Positions 25,746 to 36,289 of a stretch of DNA of 64,000 nucleotides are shown piece by piece. Every line of letters begins with the position of its first letter. Positions within the stretch are counted from its first letter, which is position 1. The DNA comes from Haloarcula marismortui ATCC 43049 (GTDB lineage Archaea; Halobacteriota; Halobacteria; Halobacteriales; Haloarculaceae). Made by a program: the position numbers and the translations under genes. The DNA lies in NCBI RefSeq assembly GCF_000011085.1, contig NC_006394.1:1-64000 (forward strand), in the 5' to 3' direction. The notes beneath the pieces are model-generated. The model did not search any database. It had not been told where the DNA came from and saw nothing but the letters and a program-made list of their open reading frames with translations.

Positions 25746-26627
25746 TCAAGTAGTCTCTAGTTCCGCAACGAAGATAACGTGTCGCAGGAACGGCAGCGCG
25801 TGGTGAGCCTTCCGTACCTGCTCAGTAATCGCTGGGGGATCGAGATCATACGCTCCTAACAGTCGTTCAATGAGAGCCCGGAGCGGGCTCGTGAGTAGCT
25901 GGAGGTACAGCGTCGTCCACTTTCGGAAGCGTCCGACGCTGTGTTTCGTGATATCTTCGACCGCTTTGAGCTCAAAGCTCGTCTCGTCGAGAGCAGCTTT
26001 GTATCCTTCAACAGTACCCAAGGACGGCATATCCCACGCATCCGCAAATGAATCGACCAATCTCCGTTCCGTTTCAGTCACGTCTGACTGCATCACGAGA
26101 TCGGAGACTACGAGAACCCCCTCGGGTTCGAGGGTATCTGCGACTGTAGCGAAAACGCGATTCCGCTCGGGGAGGTATACGAGTGCGTCGATGGCTGTAC
26201 ACGCGGTAAACGAGTCCCTGGTAAACGGGAGTTGTGTCGCGTCACCGATGATGAACTCGGAATCGAGGTGCTTACCCCGTGCGTTCTCGGTTGCCATCTG
26301 GATGTTGTACGGAACGAGGTCGACACCAGTGACGTTGAAGCCGAACTGATAGGCGAGGTGGAGGGCTGGACCCCCCCGACCGCAGCCGACATCGAGGAGG
26401 CGCACTCCGTCGGTTGTGGGTAGATGCGACGCGACCCTTGAGCCGACTTCCGTGACGAGGCGACGTTGACTCGAACCGGCTATATGTGGCTGGTACCACT
26501 CCGAGTAGCCGAGATTGAGGAACTCGTCAGTATCGAACAGGAGGTCGAACGCCCGCCAGATATCGGCTCGCTCGCCGCGGTAAGAAAACTGGTCGGTGAT
26601 TCGGTGGCGGAGAGTACTCTGATCCAT
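25746..26627 (-). CDS. SAM-dependent methyltransferase
   Basis: A 293-residue class I methyltransferase: motif I LLDVGCGRGG, then NVTGVDLVPYNIQMA, IIGDATQLPF and a later VVSDLVM. The C-terminus (about 210-293) contains amphipathic and hydrophobic segments that could bind lipid. It resembles the ubiquinone/sterol/tocopherol methyltransferase group. ATG at 26627 is preferred. Overlaps nothing; the Cys-rich gene upstream is eight bases away, so the two are probably co-transcribed. Confidence 0.8.
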   Translation of the reverse strand: MDQSTLRHRITDQFSYRGERADIWRAFDLLFDTDEFLNLGYSEWYQPHIAGSSQRRLVTEVGSRVASHLPTTDGVRLLDVGCGRGGPALHLAYQFGFNVTGVDLVPYNIQMATENARGKHLDSEFIIGDATQLPFTRDSFTACTAIDALVYLPERNRVFATVADTLEPEGVLVVSDLVMQSDVTETERRLVDSFADAWDMPSLGTVEGYKAALDETSFELKAVEDITKHSVGRFRKWTTLYLQLLTSPLRALIERLLGAYDLDPPAITEQVRKAHHALPFLRHVIFVAELETT

Positions 26628-26634
26628 CGGCCAC

Positions 26635-27006
26635 CTACTCGAGTTCGGAAACCTCCGAATAGCAGTACTCGGATTCGTCGCAGTACGCGAGGTCGGCACA
26701 CCCGCGAGGACGCTGGTAGTCGATTCCCTTGTGCCGTCGGAGATACGTCACGTATCCGTCGTCGACGCGGTCCAGGATGTCGTGACAGATCCACTTCTCC
26801 CTAACCCACGTAGTGCCCAGATTTCGGTACGGACACAGGAAGATCGTCCGTTCGACCGAATCAACCTGTGGCGTCTCGACGATCCGGACACCGACAAGGC
26901 GATAGGCGATGCGAAGACGGGTAACGACCGATTCTGGCGTATTCGCGCCGAGGAAAAGGACGTATGCAAGCACGTATCCGAGATCGTGGAGGAGTCGTCG
27001 AATCAT
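26635..27006 (-). CDS. Cys-rich hypothetical protein
   Basis: A 123-residue protein with a short hydrophobic N-terminal segment (DLGYVLAYVLFLGA) and six Cys in the C-terminal half (IFLCPYRN, WICHDIL, GCADLAYC, YCYSE). The Cys pattern could bind iron-sulfur or another metal. It precedes and likely pairs with the methyltransferase. No family named. Confidence 0.6.
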   Translation of the reverse strand: MIRRLLHDLGYVLAYVLFLGANTPESVVTRLRIAYRLVGVRIVETPQVDSVERTIFLCPYRNLGTTWVREKWICHDILDRVDDGYVTYLRRHKGIDYQRPRGCADLAYCDESEYCYSEVSELE

Positions 27007-27058
27007 TGTTTAGGGTGTCGACTGCCGTCCCAAAGTATCTTGACCAGGTGTTTTCTGT

Positions 27059-27553
27059 TCAGATTTCGGTGTACACGTCACCTGTCTTTCCGCCGCCGAG
27101 TTTGTAGACGGTGAATGTGTCGGACTTCGTCCCGCCCATCCCCGGCGATCCAGCCGGCATCCCGGGCAACGCGATGCCGTCAATCGCCGGCTCTTCCTCG
27201 AGCATCGTCGCGATAACCTCGGCAGGAACATGTCCTTCGACGACGTACTCGTCGAGGACGAGTGTGTGACAGCTCTGTAGATCCGATGGAATACCGTGTT
27301 GGCGCTTGAGATCCGTCACGTCCTCGGTTTCGGTTTCCCCGAGCGTCGTGTCGAGCTGTTCCCGCAGGTACGACGCATATTTTCCACAACAGCTACAGCC
27401 TGGTGAACTGTATTGTTGGGCGTTCGTCACCGCTAGCGTTCCCTCGATATCCCACTCATCCCCACTCGATGACCCCAAACAACCGGCGGTTCCGAGTGCG
27501 ACTGTCGTCGCACCGACCCGTAGTAGTTCGCGACGAGTTACGGCCCGTTCCAT
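27059..27553 (-). CDS. DUF411 metal-binding lipoprotein
   Basis: A 164-residue DUF411 protein. N-terminal twin-arginine/lipobox signal (TRRELLRVGATTVALGTAGC) and a mature DUF411 core with CSCC and CH metal-type residues (SSPGCSCCGKYASYL, SDLQSCHTLVLDEYVVEGHVPAEVI). DUF411 proteins are linked to copper/metal handling and often sit in copper islands. Start ATG at 27553; a TTG at 27583 is less likely. Confidence 0.82.
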   Translation of the reverse strand: MERAVTRRELLRVGATTVALGTAGCLGSSSGDEWDIEGTLAVTNAQQYSSPGCSCCGKYASYLREQLDTTLGETETEDVTDLKRQHGIPSDLQSCHTLVLDEYVVEGHVPAEVIATMLEEEPAIDGIALPGMPAGSPGMGGTKSDTFTVYKLGGGKTGDVYTEI

Positions 27554-27583
27554 ATGCTCGTCACTTGGCTCGGAAGTATTCAA

Positions 27584-28009
27584 TTGTACGTCGACCTTTC
27601 CTGTGTATTGAGAACGGATTCAAGCACGACGGGGAAGGTGACTTTCAGTTCTGAGGAGGAAACCCCAAAGGTCAGAGTCCCGTATTCGTCTCTATGTGGC
27701 GACCCTCATCGGTCGAGGGTGCTGCCGTGACGGTTTTCCGTCAACGAGCATATCGGCCTTAAATTGCGCCCAACATGACCCAGAGCATGACTCGTCGCAC
27801 CGACTCCGACACTTCACTCCTCGAAACTGTGGGAAATACGCTCTCGTCGAACTGATGCGACTCCAAACGACGTCTCCACTCTTTTCGAAATAGACGTGCT
27901 ATAGCGAGTTACTTGCGATAAAAGCCTCAAGTCACCACCCCAGAGACTGTTCTCCCGGTTTCGATTCTTAACAGAAAGCACGGTAAATCGTCGTTACGTA
28001 TAGATATGT
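27584..28009. other. Intergenic region
   Basis: A 426-base gap with no gene I can support. A 26-codon frame at 27775-27855 shows no family features. AT-rich stretches near 27990-28005 fit a promoter for the UspA gene. Confidence 0.35.
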
Positions 28010-29008
28010 ATGAACTCCCCCAGCCATCTAGAAGTTCGAGAAGGTGCGGACATCAACCTGTACAACCAGATCCTCATTCCACTCTACGGAGCTGATATAA
28101 GGGACTCAGTGGTCCAATATGGCCTATCACTTGCAGAAACGTATGATGCGGCTCTCCACGTGTTATATATTCAAGATGAGGAACGCACGGAGGTGGAATC
28201 CGATCAAGTCACTAAACAAGAGGAATGGGACGCAGCAGCGGTAATTGAACCCGTGGTGGATCAGGCCCACTCGCTCGGACTCAATGTGATACCAGCAGTG
28301 GATAGTGGGCACTCTCCAGGTGTTATTCGGGAATACGCTGAGGAGAATGATATCGATTTGCTTGTCCACCAGAAACCTACACAGACTAGATTAGCACGAA
28401 TTCTCCGGAGAGACGTCTCCAGCCACATCATTCAAAATATCTCTCTTCCTGTCTTGACGATACCTGATATGGATCCCTCTGATCCGGTAGGAGAGTTATC
28501 TACTAGTCAGTTCACAGATATTCTCGTGCCTACGGATGGATACGACGAGGCATCTGTGGCCTTCAAACATGGGCTACAAATTGCTAAACGGTATGATGCA
28601 ACCCTACATGGACTTTTTATCATTTCCGAACAGTCCTATTCGAGTCGGCCTGGATTCACGTGGGAAGAGGTCACTGACTCTTGGGAACAGCGGGGAACTC
28701 GGCTCTTGGAGGACATTACGGAGAAGGCAGCGACCTTGGACGTTCCTGTCCGAACTACGTTGAGATTTGGTCAACCTCAGCAGGAGATTCTCAAATACAC
28801 TGAGGTGACTGACATCGACCTTGTTACAATGGGGACACGAGGATTGACTGGCATTCGTCGGCTATTACAGGGAAGCGTCGCAGCTCAAGTGATCGAGGAA
28901 GCAGATTACCCCGTTCTAACGATTAACCGAAGGACAGCTGAATTGAAAAAACACCCGTACACCTTTCTTCGAAAGACAAACCAGAATCGGAAGTCAAGGC
29001 TATATTGA
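28010..29008 (+). CDS. Tandem universal stress protein (UspA)
   Basis: A 332-residue protein made of two UspA domains. The first (about 20-150) has a degenerate nucleotide loop (HQKPTQTRLARILRRDVSSHI); the second (about 165-310) has the ATP-binding GTRG...GS motif (MGTRGLTGIRRLLQGSVAA). Stress proteins of this type bind ATP or AMP. Codons here are less GC-rich than in the copper core. Stands alone. Confidence 0.85.
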   Translation: MNSPSHLEVREGADINLYNQILIPLYGADIRDSVVQYGLSLAETYDAALHVLYIQDEERTEVESDQVTKQEEWDAAAVIEPVVDQAHSLGLNVIPAVDSGHSPGVIREYAEENDIDLLVHQKPTQTRLARILRRDVSSHIIQNISLPVLTIPDMDPSDPVGELSTSQFTDILVPTDGYDEASVAFKHGLQIAKRYDATLHGLFIISEQSYSSRPGFTWEEVTDSWEQRGTRLLEDITEKAATLDVPVRTTLRFGQPQQEILKYTEVTDIDLVTMGTRGLTGIRRLLQGSVAAQVIEEADYPVLTINRRTAELKKHPYTFLRKTNQNRKSRLY

Positions 29009-29272
29009 AATATTATTTGTAATATACTAATTTCAGTCTTAAATTCGGAAATTCTAATTGCGTATTAATCCCCGTTTCTTCTACCAAACCAAAGAGTGTT
29101 AAGTTCGTTCTGCTGAATAAAGCGCGCGTACTGACCAGAAGGAAAACCAAGAAACGACAGGGCTACTCCTAAAAATCGTGTTTGTCTTCACGTTTAGGTG
29201 CATCAGATGGACGTTAGTGCGAGCAACGCGAAAAGTTAACTGGCAAATGGCTCCACGGACTGAGTTGTTGAA

Positions 29273-29560
29273 CTAGTCGTCCATGCCGGATGGGGTTTGG
29301 CCCGTAGTCGATCCCGACGGTGCCGACCCTGCGGCAAACTTGTAAACGGCGACGAGTCCCCAAATCACCAAGCCGAGCAGGATGATGCCCGCCCTAATGT
29401 CGATGGGGACCACTGCAGCGTGTTCGATTGCTCCCTCGCTATCGACTGGGTGCCCGGCTCCCAGTAGCATGTCGAGCAGGCCGATCACGACGACGCCCAA
29501 GACAACCAGGCCACCGCCGACGTACATGGCGATTTGGTCTGCCGTTGATAAGTCACTCAT
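29273..29560 (-). CDS. Small membrane protein
   Basis: A 95-residue protein with two TM helices (about 10-30 and 57-74) and a Ser/Gly-rich tail. It directly follows the DoxX gene (six bases apart), suggesting a subunit or helper of DoxX. No family named. Confidence 0.6.
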   Translation of the reverse strand: MSDLSTADQIAMYVGGGLVVLGVVVIGLLDMLLGAGHPVDSEGAIEHAAVVPIDIRAGIILLGLVIWGLVAVYKFAAGSAPSGSTTGQTPSGMDD

Positions 29561-29566
29561 TGGTAG

Positions 29567-30100
29567 TCACCCGAGGAGTTTCCGTAATCGCGTGTTCTCG
29601 AACAGTTCCATCTCACGCAGGCGGTTATCGACTGCCAGGACGCCGCCCGCTCCAAGTGCCACAATGGTTCCGAAGACCATGATCCCAAGGAGTTCACCCG
29701 TGACCATACCGTTGGCCCAGCCGCCACCGTAGCCGTTGATGAAGTAGAAGAACAGCATCATGAAGGCACCAAAGAAGGCGGCGGTCCTCGTGAGGACACC
29801 GAGTATCAGCCCGAGACCGATGGCGGTTTGCCCAAGCGGTACCGCCACGTTGACGAACGCCAACAGGATGCCGTCGCTGAACGGCGTGACGAAGGGGGCG
29901 AGAATCGTGCCCTGAGCGGCTCCGCCGACGAACCAGCTGGCGTCGAAGGGCCACGCCCAGATTTTGTCAAGGCCAGCGTGGAGCATCCACCACCCGGCGG
30001 TCAGCCGGAGCAGCAGGATCCAATACGACAACCAGGCTCCCGAGACCGAGAACGACGTCTCGGTTCCGAGAAAATTCGTACGGATGGATTGAGTTGACAT
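29567..30100 (-). CDS. doxX: DoxX-family membrane protein
   Basis: A 177-residue membrane protein with four TM helices and DoxX/DoxD features (LRLTAGWWMLHAGLDKIWAW, PLGQTAIGLGLILGVLTRTAAFFGAFMMLFFY). DoxX proteins resemble the small subunit of thiosulfate:quinone oxidoreductase. ATG at 30100 is preferred over 30112. A second DoxX lies at 39781. Confidence 0.8.
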   Translation of the reverse strand: MSTQSIRTNFLGTETSFSVSGAWLSYWILLLRLTAGWWMLHAGLDKIWAWPFDASWFVGGAAQGTILAPFVTPFSDGILLAFVNVAVPLGQTAIGLGLILGVLTRTAAFFGAFMMLFFYFINGYGGGWANGMVTGELLGIMVFGTIVALGAGGVLAVDNRLREMELFENTRLRKLLG

Positions 30101-30112
30101 GGCATACTTCAC

Positions 30113-30419
30113 CTCACGGCTGATTTTGTCAGATGTAGTAAAAAAGATTGATGGTGTTCGTGATTTCTAAGAGTCGGGGCTCATTTCAGGAACGCGGATA
30201 TCCGAGGTGAGTTGGATGATTCTCAAGAAGGAATTCGGTCACCCTCTACGGACTGATTGTGTGCTGGGGCGTGTAAGCGGGAACACTGATGAAGCCGAGC
30301 CCACCGAATTCTGGATCTCGGAAAATTCGCTTGAGGGACTCCATTTGCTGATTTAATCCTCTGTACTTACCGATCCTCCCAGTAGCTAACAGATTCTGAG
30401 AATTTAACTCGAGCGGATG
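30113..30419. other. Intergenic region
   Basis: A 307-base gap. No gene or clear repeat seen. Confidence 0.35.
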
Positions 30420-31595
30420 TCAATTAATCAACTCCCATTGGTTAGTCATTCCTCCATAGACACGGTTTAAAACTCGTCGTCTCGAGAAAATACGGGCAAA
30501 CAAAACAGGGTGGCGGAGGAGACGCAGTAGAACTGTACTCGGAGACCGGTCAACGTCTTCAATATCGATCCCGGCAGCGGCACGAATTGCTGCTCCCAGA
30601 ACCTTGGGATTACGAGTTTCAAGAAAGTATCTCACAACTGTGGCGAAAATGTACTCCGTTTTCATCCTCTGATATAAACTGTCAGGAAAATTGTGTAATT
30701 GGCCGCTGTTAGCCAACTCTGCGGCCAAGAATCCCGATTCAACGGCCTGTGAAATTCCTTTTCCAGTGAGTCGGTTTGCGATCCCCGCAGCATCACCAAC
30801 CCGTACGACGGAATGCTCCGGTAGATAGGTTCTGTCGGGATCGAGACTGGGTCCCTCGGGAATGATTGCGACGTTCGTCCGTTCCTGCGACGGGACTGGC
30901 CACCCATTCCGCTTACAGGCTTCCCTCAATGCCTTCATATAATCACTAGGCCGGTCACTGACCGTCCAGCCGATACCAACGTTGGCTCGTTGCGATGTCT
31001 TCGGGAATGCCCACGAGTACCCTGTATAGTTCTCCAGAATTATCCGGCTGTTCGGGTACAACTCGGTGAAGTCCCCTTCGACATCACTGTTAAGCGCTAC
31101 CATATATCCTGAATACTCGTTGGTTGTTCCGAGCGCTTTACTAGAGAGTGATGGCTGACCGGTTGCATCAACGACGAGATCATACTCATCGGTGAACTCG
31201 TGGAAATCTGTCCGTGTGATAGACTGGTTTTCGTGGATGTCAACACCCTTCTCTGAGAGTTGTTCTGCCCAGGACTGCTCAACGACATTTCGGTCCGTTA
31301 TATATGTATCCGCAGCAGGAAAGGTGCCGGCTCCAGTGCGGTGGCGATCGGCGTCGATTCCGTCATACACCTCCACTTCCATCGCTGGCAGCGGATTGAG
31401 AAAGCCGTTCTCTACAGTCGGCTCGAGTGGGATCTTCGATACCGCTGTCATCGCTTCTCCGCAATTAACGCGTTTGCTATCGTAGGACTGCCGCTCATAT
31501 AGTTCGACGACGAATCCAGCGTCGTCGAATCCAGCAGCTGCTGCAAGCCCGGCCATCCCTCCACCTATTACCGCAATTTTGGACGTTCGTGTCAT
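30420..31595 (-). CDS. Geranylgeranyl-reductase-like FAD oxidoreductase
   Basis: A 391-residue flavoprotein. N-terminal FAD-binding GxGxxG (IAVIGGGMAGLAAAAGF), a middle DLVVDATG, and a late RVGDAAGIANRLTGKGI typical of geranylgeranyl reductases, which saturate isoprenoid chains of archaeal lipids or quinones. ATG at 31595. It follows the DUF63 gene by 28 bases on the same strand. Confidence 0.82.
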   Translation of the reverse strand: MTRTSKIAVIGGGMAGLAAAAGFDDAGFVVELYERQSYDSKRVNCGEAMTAVSKIPLEPTVENGFLNPLPAMEVEVYDGIDADRHRTGAGTFPAADTYITDRNVVEQSWAEQLSEKGVDIHENQSITRTDFHEFTDEYDLVVDATGQPSLSSKALGTTNEYSGYMVALNSDVEGDFTELYPNSRIILENYTGYSWAFPKTSQRANVGIGWTVSDRPSDYMKALREACKRNGWPVPSQERTNVAIIPEGPSLDPDRTYLPEHSVVRVGDAAGIANRLTGKGISQAVESGFLAAELANSGQLHNFPDSLYQRMKTEYIFATVVRYFLETRNPKVLGAAIRAAAGIDIEDVDRSPSTVLLRLLRHPVLFARIFSRRRVLNRVYGGMTNQWELIN

Positions 31596-31623
31596 CGGTT
31601 TTTGCCAATCTTTGAGGCCATCG

Positions 31624-32625
31624 TTAAGCTCCCAACAGCATCCGAAGTGACCCACGAACGCCCATCGGGAGTCCGATCGCTCCGATGAAGAACGTCATAA
31701 GCCACCACCACGTGTGATTCATCTCCTCTTTCGCATCGGCGAGATACCACACGATGCCGACAGTCACGACGAGTTTCAGCACGAACGTCGATCCGGAGAA
31801 TCCAGTCGCCTGGTACACGAGATTCGTCACGACCAGCTTTGGGGAGTAGCCGAGGAACGTCACACCGATGAGATTCTGCGCAGCGTCCCACAACTGGCCG
31901 AAAACGGCCAGCAGAATTAGCGGGTGTCGAAGGTGTGTGATATTGACGAAACTCGCGCCCCAGTAGTAGAGTGCGGTTACGCCGAGCGCTATCCCCGTCG
32001 TCGCGACAGGAACCCATAGGCGGAGTGGGGTCGATGTCGAGAGGCCGTGCCAAACAGCCCACCAGACGGCCCCGACAGCCCACACCGACCCGACGAGCCC
32101 GACTGTTAGCGGGATAGATCCGATATTTTGGTCACGCAAGAGTGCACCGACACCGAGCGCGAGGATGGTGACAGCGGTGACGACGATGTAAATCGATGGC
32201 GTGATGAACCACACCGCGTAGTCCCCGAGCAGCCCGAGATCCTCGAGGGCGCGCATCGCCCCACCTGCGATGATGATCGGAGCGAACCCGTAGGCCAGTC
32301 GTGCGTCGAACGTGACGTCGAGTTGGTCGAGATACGCACGTAGTCCGGGGAGGCTGTATACGACTGCCGCGAGGTAGATTACCGTGTTCACCGCGTTGTA
32401 GCCCTGGACAGCACGAACCCCCTCGTGCGTGACTGGCTGACCGGCCGCATCGGCGACGACTGGTCCCCAGAGATACTGCCAGATGAACCGGTCGTAGACC
32501 AACGTCGGAAACACGAGGATGCCCCCACCGAGGAGGACGAGCGGGGCCAGCAGGTACAGCGCCCACCACTCGCGTGAGCCGGTCTCCGGAAGGACAGTCT
32601 CGACGCGGCGGGTGACAGTACTCAC
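31624..32625 (-). CDS. DUF63 family membrane protein
   Basis: A 333-residue polytopic membrane protein with about eight TM helices and DUF63 features (EWWALYLLAPLVLLGGG, WWLMTFFIGAIGLPMGVRGSLR). Function unknown. A GTG at 32625 overlaps the stop of the upstream small winged-helix gene by GTGA, which indicates that start and translational coupling. Confidence 0.78.
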   Translation of the reverse strand: MSTVTRRVETVLPETGSREWWALYLLAPLVLLGGGILVFPTLVYDRFIWQYLWGPVVADAAGQPVTHEGVRAVQGYNAVNTVIYLAAVVYSLPGLRAYLDQLDVTFDARLAYGFAPIIIAGGAMRALEDLGLLGDYAVWFITPSIYIVVTAVTILALGVGALLRDQNIGSIPLTVGLVGSVWAVGAVWWAVWHGLSTSTPLRLWVPVATTGIALGVTALYYWGASFVNITHLRHPLILLAVFGQLWDAAQNLIGVTFLGYSPKLVVTNLVYQATGFSGSTFVLKLVVTVGIVWYLADAKEEMNHTWWWLMTFFIGAIGLPMGVRGSLRMLLGA

Positions 32626-32846
32626 GACCCGTTCACCTCCAATCGCCACGTCGTGCTTTTCGAGCGCCCCCACTGTTCGAGTGAAACGATTGTGAGTTCG
32701 TCCTGGAGCTGGCTGAGATACTGCGCGACTGCCTTGGGAGATCCGTCGAGGTCGCTGGCAATCTCGCGAGCCCGGAGGTATGTCGGTTCGCTACTGGCTG
32801 TCTCGACGAGGTACCTTCGAACCGTGTGCCGGGAAATATTCGACAT
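32622..32846 (-). CDS. Small winged-helix protein
   Basis: A 74-residue winged helix (TVRRYLVETASSEPTYLRAREIASDLDGSPKAVAQYLSQL cut here to its HTH core). Likely a DNA-binding regulator of the haloarchaeal DUF7123 type, though that family match is by eye. Start at 32846, 17 bases downstream of the copA stop, so it may be co-transcribed with copA. Overlaps the DUF63 gene by four bases. Confidence 0.65.
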   Translation of the reverse strand: MSNISRHTVRRYLVETASSEPTYLRAREIASDLDGSPKAVAQYLSQLQDELTIVSLEQWGRSKSTTWRLEVNGS

Positions 32847-32863
32847 TGATCTAGAGGTGACGG

Positions 32864-35470
32864 TTAGCGAAGAAATCCGAAGAGCTTGTAGTCGTGATCG
32901 GGGGTGTACCGCCGGAACAGGAGACTGTTCGTCAGCACCGACACCGACGAGAACGCCATTGCTGCTGCAGCGAGCACGGGCTGGAGGAGGCCGAGCGACG
33001 CTAACGGAATCATCGCCGTGTTGTAACCGAGCGCCCACACGAGGTTCTGTTTGATCTTCTGGAGTGTCGCGTCTGAGATTCGGATCGCCTTTACCACGTC
33101 GAGCGGGTCGTCTCGCATCAGCGTGACGTCTGCAGCTTCGATGGCGACGTCGGTGCCGGAGCCGATTGCTGTCCCGACGTGTGCGACCGCGAGTGCCGGA
33201 GCGTCGTTGACGCCGTCACCGACCATCATCGCCTGCCGGCCCTCGTCTTGAATACTGTCGACCGCGTTGGACTTGTCCTCAGGAAGGACTCCTGCGCGGA
33301 CGTTCTTCGGGTCGATACCCACCTGTTTAGCGACCGCACGGGCAGTTCGCTCGTTGTCGCCCGTAATCATCATCACGTCAACTCCCCGCTCTTGGAGTGC
33401 TGTGACAGCCTGCTTGGAGCTTTCCTTCACTGTGTCGGCGTCGGCGACCACACCCACGAGCTCCCCCTCGTAGGCGACCAGCATCGCCGTCTTCCCCTCG
33501 TTCTCGAGGCGTTCCATCGTCTCCTCAGCGGGAGAGGGGTCGATCCCGTTGTCCCGCAGCAGCTTGCGGTTGCCGACCAGCACCTCGCTGTCACCAATGA
33601 CTGCTTTGATCCCGTGGCCCGGAACGTTCTCGAAGTCGTCAGGCTCAGTCACGTCCAGGCCGCGTTCTTCGGCCCCTTCGACGATTGCACGGGCGAGCGG
33701 GTGTTCGCTGCCGCTTTCAGCTATCGCCGCCAGTCGAAGCACATCATCCTCTGAGAGGCGCTCACGGGTGCTGAGCTGTCCACCATCTGGGGTCGGCTCG
33801 CCACCGTCAGTCACCACATTTCCATCGCTATCAAAGACGACCACGTCGGTGAGTTCCATTTCACCCTCCGTGAGGGTGCCCGTCTTGTCGAAGACGACCG
33901 TGTCGACGTCTTTTGCGCGTTCGAGGATGTCACCGCCCTTGAACAGGACGCCGTTCTGGGCACCAATCGTCGTCCCGACCATCGTCGCTGCGGGCGTCGC
34001 CAGCCCCAGCGCACAGGGACAGGCGATGAGGATCGAGGACGCGAAGACAATTATCGCGAACTCGAAGACTGAAACGGTCCCACCGACCGGGGCCGGGCCG
34101 CCAGCAACCTGACCCCACAGCGGGAGCCAGTCGACGAAGCCAGCGAGAGCCTCGGGGAACAGGAACCAGACGACACCCCAGAGAAGGGCGTTCGCGATGA
34201 CCGCAGGCACGAAGTACGCGGAGATGCGGTCGGCGAGATTCTGGATGTCGGGCTGGCGCGACTGGGCCTCCTTGACTGTCTGGACGATCTGTTGGAGGGC
34301 CGTGTCTTCTCCAACCTTCGTCGCCTCCACGACAAGGACGCCGTTCTCGTTAATCGTCGAGCCGACGACCTCATCGCCCTCCTCTTTCTCGACAGGCACA
34401 GATTCGCCAGTGACCATTGACTCGTCGACGGCAGACTGACCGTCGACAACGACACCGTCTGTGGGAATCTTCTCACCTGGACGAATTTTCATCCGGTCAC
34501 CAGTTGTGACCTCTTCGAGTGGAACTTCTTCTTCACTGCCGTCCTCGCGGACAATGGTCGCCGTTTCGGCTTCCATTTCGAGGAGCTTTCGGAGGGCCTC
34601 ACCCGCTTGGCCCTTCGACCGAGCTTCGAGATAGTTACCCAACGTGATGAACACGAGGATGAGGGCTGCCGTGTCGAAATAAAGTCCACCTGCAATGAGT
34701 TCAGCAAGGACTGCCACAGAGTATAGATAGGCCGTTGTTGAACCGATCGCAATCAGCACGTCCATATTGGCGCGGCCGTTCTTCACGATCGCCTTGTACG
34801 AGTTCTTATAGAACGGCCAGCCGAGGATCGCCTGTACCGGCGTGGCGAGGAGGAACTCAACCCAGCCAAGTTCCACACCGAAGACGGCTTCAGGGACGAT
34901 CGCGCCACCGAGCAGATAATTGTCGATGAGGAAGAAGAGCAACGGTGCCGATAACACTGCCCCAAAGAGGGTCAACCTGAGTTGTTTCCGAGTTTCGGCT
35001 TGACGGGCGGCATCTCGTGCGTCCTGGCCCGACTCTTCGTCGGCACCATCTTCGCGGACGGGCGAGTAGCCAGCCTCCTCGATAGCATCGTACAGCGCAC
35101 CAATAGATACTTCCGCAGGATTGTAGGTGACCTGTGCTTCGTCGGTTGCGTAATTGACCTCCGCATTAACGACGCCCGGAATATTTTCAAGAGCGGTTTG
35201 GTTGGTCTCGGCGCAGTTGGCACAGGTCATATCGGAGATGGCAATCGTTACCGTCTCAGAGACTGCGCCGTACCCGGCCTCGTCGATCGCGTCGTAGATT
35301 TCTTTGAGCGATACCTCTTCAGGGTCGTAGGTGACGGAACCCTCGTCGGTGGCGAAGTTCGCATCCGCCTCCGATACCCCGTCGAGCGATTCGAGAGTGT
35401 CCTGGATCGTCGCCGAACAGTTGGCGCAGGACATTCCCGTGATATCAAGATGGATTGTTTGGCTTGTCAT
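32864..35470 (-). CDS. copA: Copper-exporting P1B ATPase (two HMA domains, CPC)
   Basis: An 868-residue CopA. Two N-terminal HMA domains ([12 protein letters not shown] and [12 protein letters not shown], both CxxC), TM helices, TGES, the CPC metal site ([14 protein letters not shown] near residue 483), DKTGTLT with the phosphorylated Asp, TGDN and GDGVNDAP. It pumps Cu(I) out of the cytoplasm. A CTTTGGAATCCAAA dyad lies 75 bases upstream. The Lrp-TRASH regulator and an HMA chaperone lie just upstream, the usual copper operon neighbourhood. Confidence 0.95.
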   Translation of the reverse strand: MTSQTIHLDITGMSCANCSATIQDTLESLDGVSEADANFATDEGSVTYDPEEVSLKEIYDAIDEAGYGAVSETVTIAISDMTCANCAETNQTALENIPGVVNAEVNYATDEAQVTYNPAEVSIGALYDAIEEAGYSPVREDGADEESGQDARDAARQAETRKQLRLTLFGAVLSAPLLFFLIDNYLLGGAIVPEAVFGVELGWVEFLLATPVQAILGWPFYKNSYKAIVKNGRANMDVLIAIGSTTAYLYSVAVLAELIAGGLYFDTAALILVFITLGNYLEARSKGQAGEALRKLLEMEAETATIVREDGSEEEVPLEEVTTGDRMKIRPGEKIPTDGVVVDGQSAVDESMVTGESVPVEKEEGDEVVGSTINENGVLVVEATKVGEDTALQQIVQTVKEAQSRQPDIQNLADRISAYFVPAVIANALLWGVVWFLFPEALAGFVDWLPLWGQVAGGPAPVGGTVSVFEFAIIVFASSILIACPCALGLATPAATMVGTTIGAQNGVLFKGGDILERAKDVDTVVFDKTGTLTEGEMELTDVVVFDSDGNVVTDGGEPTPDGGQLSTRERLSEDDVLRLAAIAESGSEHPLARAIVEGAEERGLDVTEPDDFENVPGHGIKAVIGDSEVLVGNRKLLRDNGIDPSPAEETMERLENEGKTAMLVAYEGELVGVVADADTVKESSKQAVTALQERGVDVMMITGDNERTARAVAKQVGIDPKNVRAGVLPEDKSNAVDSIQDEGRQAMMVGDGVNDAPALAVAHVGTAIGSGTDVAIEAADVTLMRDDPLDVVKAIRISDATLQKIKQNLVWALGYNTAMIPLASLGLLQPVLAAAAMAFSSVSVLTNSLLFRRYTPDHDYKLFGFLR

Positions 35471-35544
35471 GCTTGTTCTACTATACGGGGTCTAGGTTTA
35501 GGCGATTTACTGCTTCGAGAGGCGGGGTTTCGACTGCAGGAAAA

Positions 35545-35558
35545 TTTGGATTCCAAAG
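35545..35558 (-). promoter_or_regulatory. Putative copper dyad upstream of copA
   Basis: On the minus strand CTTTGGAATCCAAA, 75 bases before the copA ATG. Close to the dyads upstream of the copZ-like genes and the thioredoxin. Confidence 0.5.
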
Positions 35559-35564
35559 ACAGCG

Positions 35565-36155
35565 TTACGCTCCCTCTTCGAGTCGCTGATACCGATCGTC
35601 GAACCGTGTGAGACAGGACGGACAACAGAAGTGATAGATCTCTCCGTCGATTCTCGTCGTTTCACCTTGATTATCAACGGTATTGTTACATTCAGCACAG
35701 GTGAGTGCAAATTCGACGCCATCAACGGACGGCGTCCATTCAAGCTCGTCAATTAGTGTGACGGTGTAATCTGCTACATCGATCTCGTTAAAGAGTCCAT
35801 CTACCCACTGACGTACGTTCTGGGCTTCAACACGGGCATAGAACCAAAGATCTCCTTCGGAGGTCGTGAAGACGTGTTCAACGCCATCTGACTCTCGAGC
35901 CCGCTCGCGGGCGGCCTCCAACGACGCTGAGCCGATTTCGGCCTGAATAAATACCGGTACACCAGCTCGGAGATGAGCCCGGTTGACGTCAATCGTGAAG
36001 TTGTTAATGATGCCAGCTTCCTGTAATCGCTTTACCCGGTCAGAAACGGCTGGCCCCGACAAGTCGACCTCCTCGCCAATATCGCTGAACGGGCGGCGGG
36101 CGTCATCAGCGAGTAACGAGAGGATTTCTAAGTCGGTTTCATCCAAATCGCGCAT
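35565..36155 (-). CDS. Lrp/AsnC-TRASH metal regulator
   Basis: A 196-residue regulator with an AsnC HTH (DLEILSLLADDARRPFSDIGEEV), a ligand-binding-like middle and a TRASH C-terminus (CAECNN ... HFCCPSCLTRF). Homologous to the one at 24594. It lies between copA and a divergent copZ-like gene, the expected place of the copper regulator. ATG at 36155 is preferred; the longer upstream frame lacks support. Confidence 0.87.
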   Translation of the reverse strand: MRDLDETDLEILSLLADDARRPFSDIGEEVDLSGPAVSDRVKRLQEAGIINNFTIDVNRAHLRAGVPVFIQAEIGSASLEAARERARESDGVEHVFTTSEGDLWFYARVEAQNVRQWVDGLFNEIDVADYTVTLIDELEWTPSVDGVEFALTCAECNNTVDNQGETTRIDGEIYHFCCPSCLTRFDDRYQRLEEGA

Positions 36156-36235
36156 ACGACCGCTTCGTCTCGCAGGATACATTATTGTTGCCCACAACAC
36201 ACCTTCGAAATCGGTGATCTAGGGCTGCGACAACA

Positions 36236-36246
36236 TTGGATTCTAA
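36236..36246 (+). promoter_or_regulatory. Putative copper dyad upstream of the HMA gene and the regulator
   Basis: TTGGATTCTAA, 44 bases before the HMA start and on the shared divergent promoter with the Lrp-TRASH gene. Reverse complement CTTAGAATCCAA matches the other dyads. Confidence 0.45.
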
Positions 36247-36289
36247 GCAGAAAACCACATAGAATACTCGCCCCTATCTACGAATGGAT

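Noticed and set aside
27775-27855. 26-codon frame in the gap before UspA
   Set aside because: Too short, no family pattern and no nearby promoter or ribosome binding site that singles it out.
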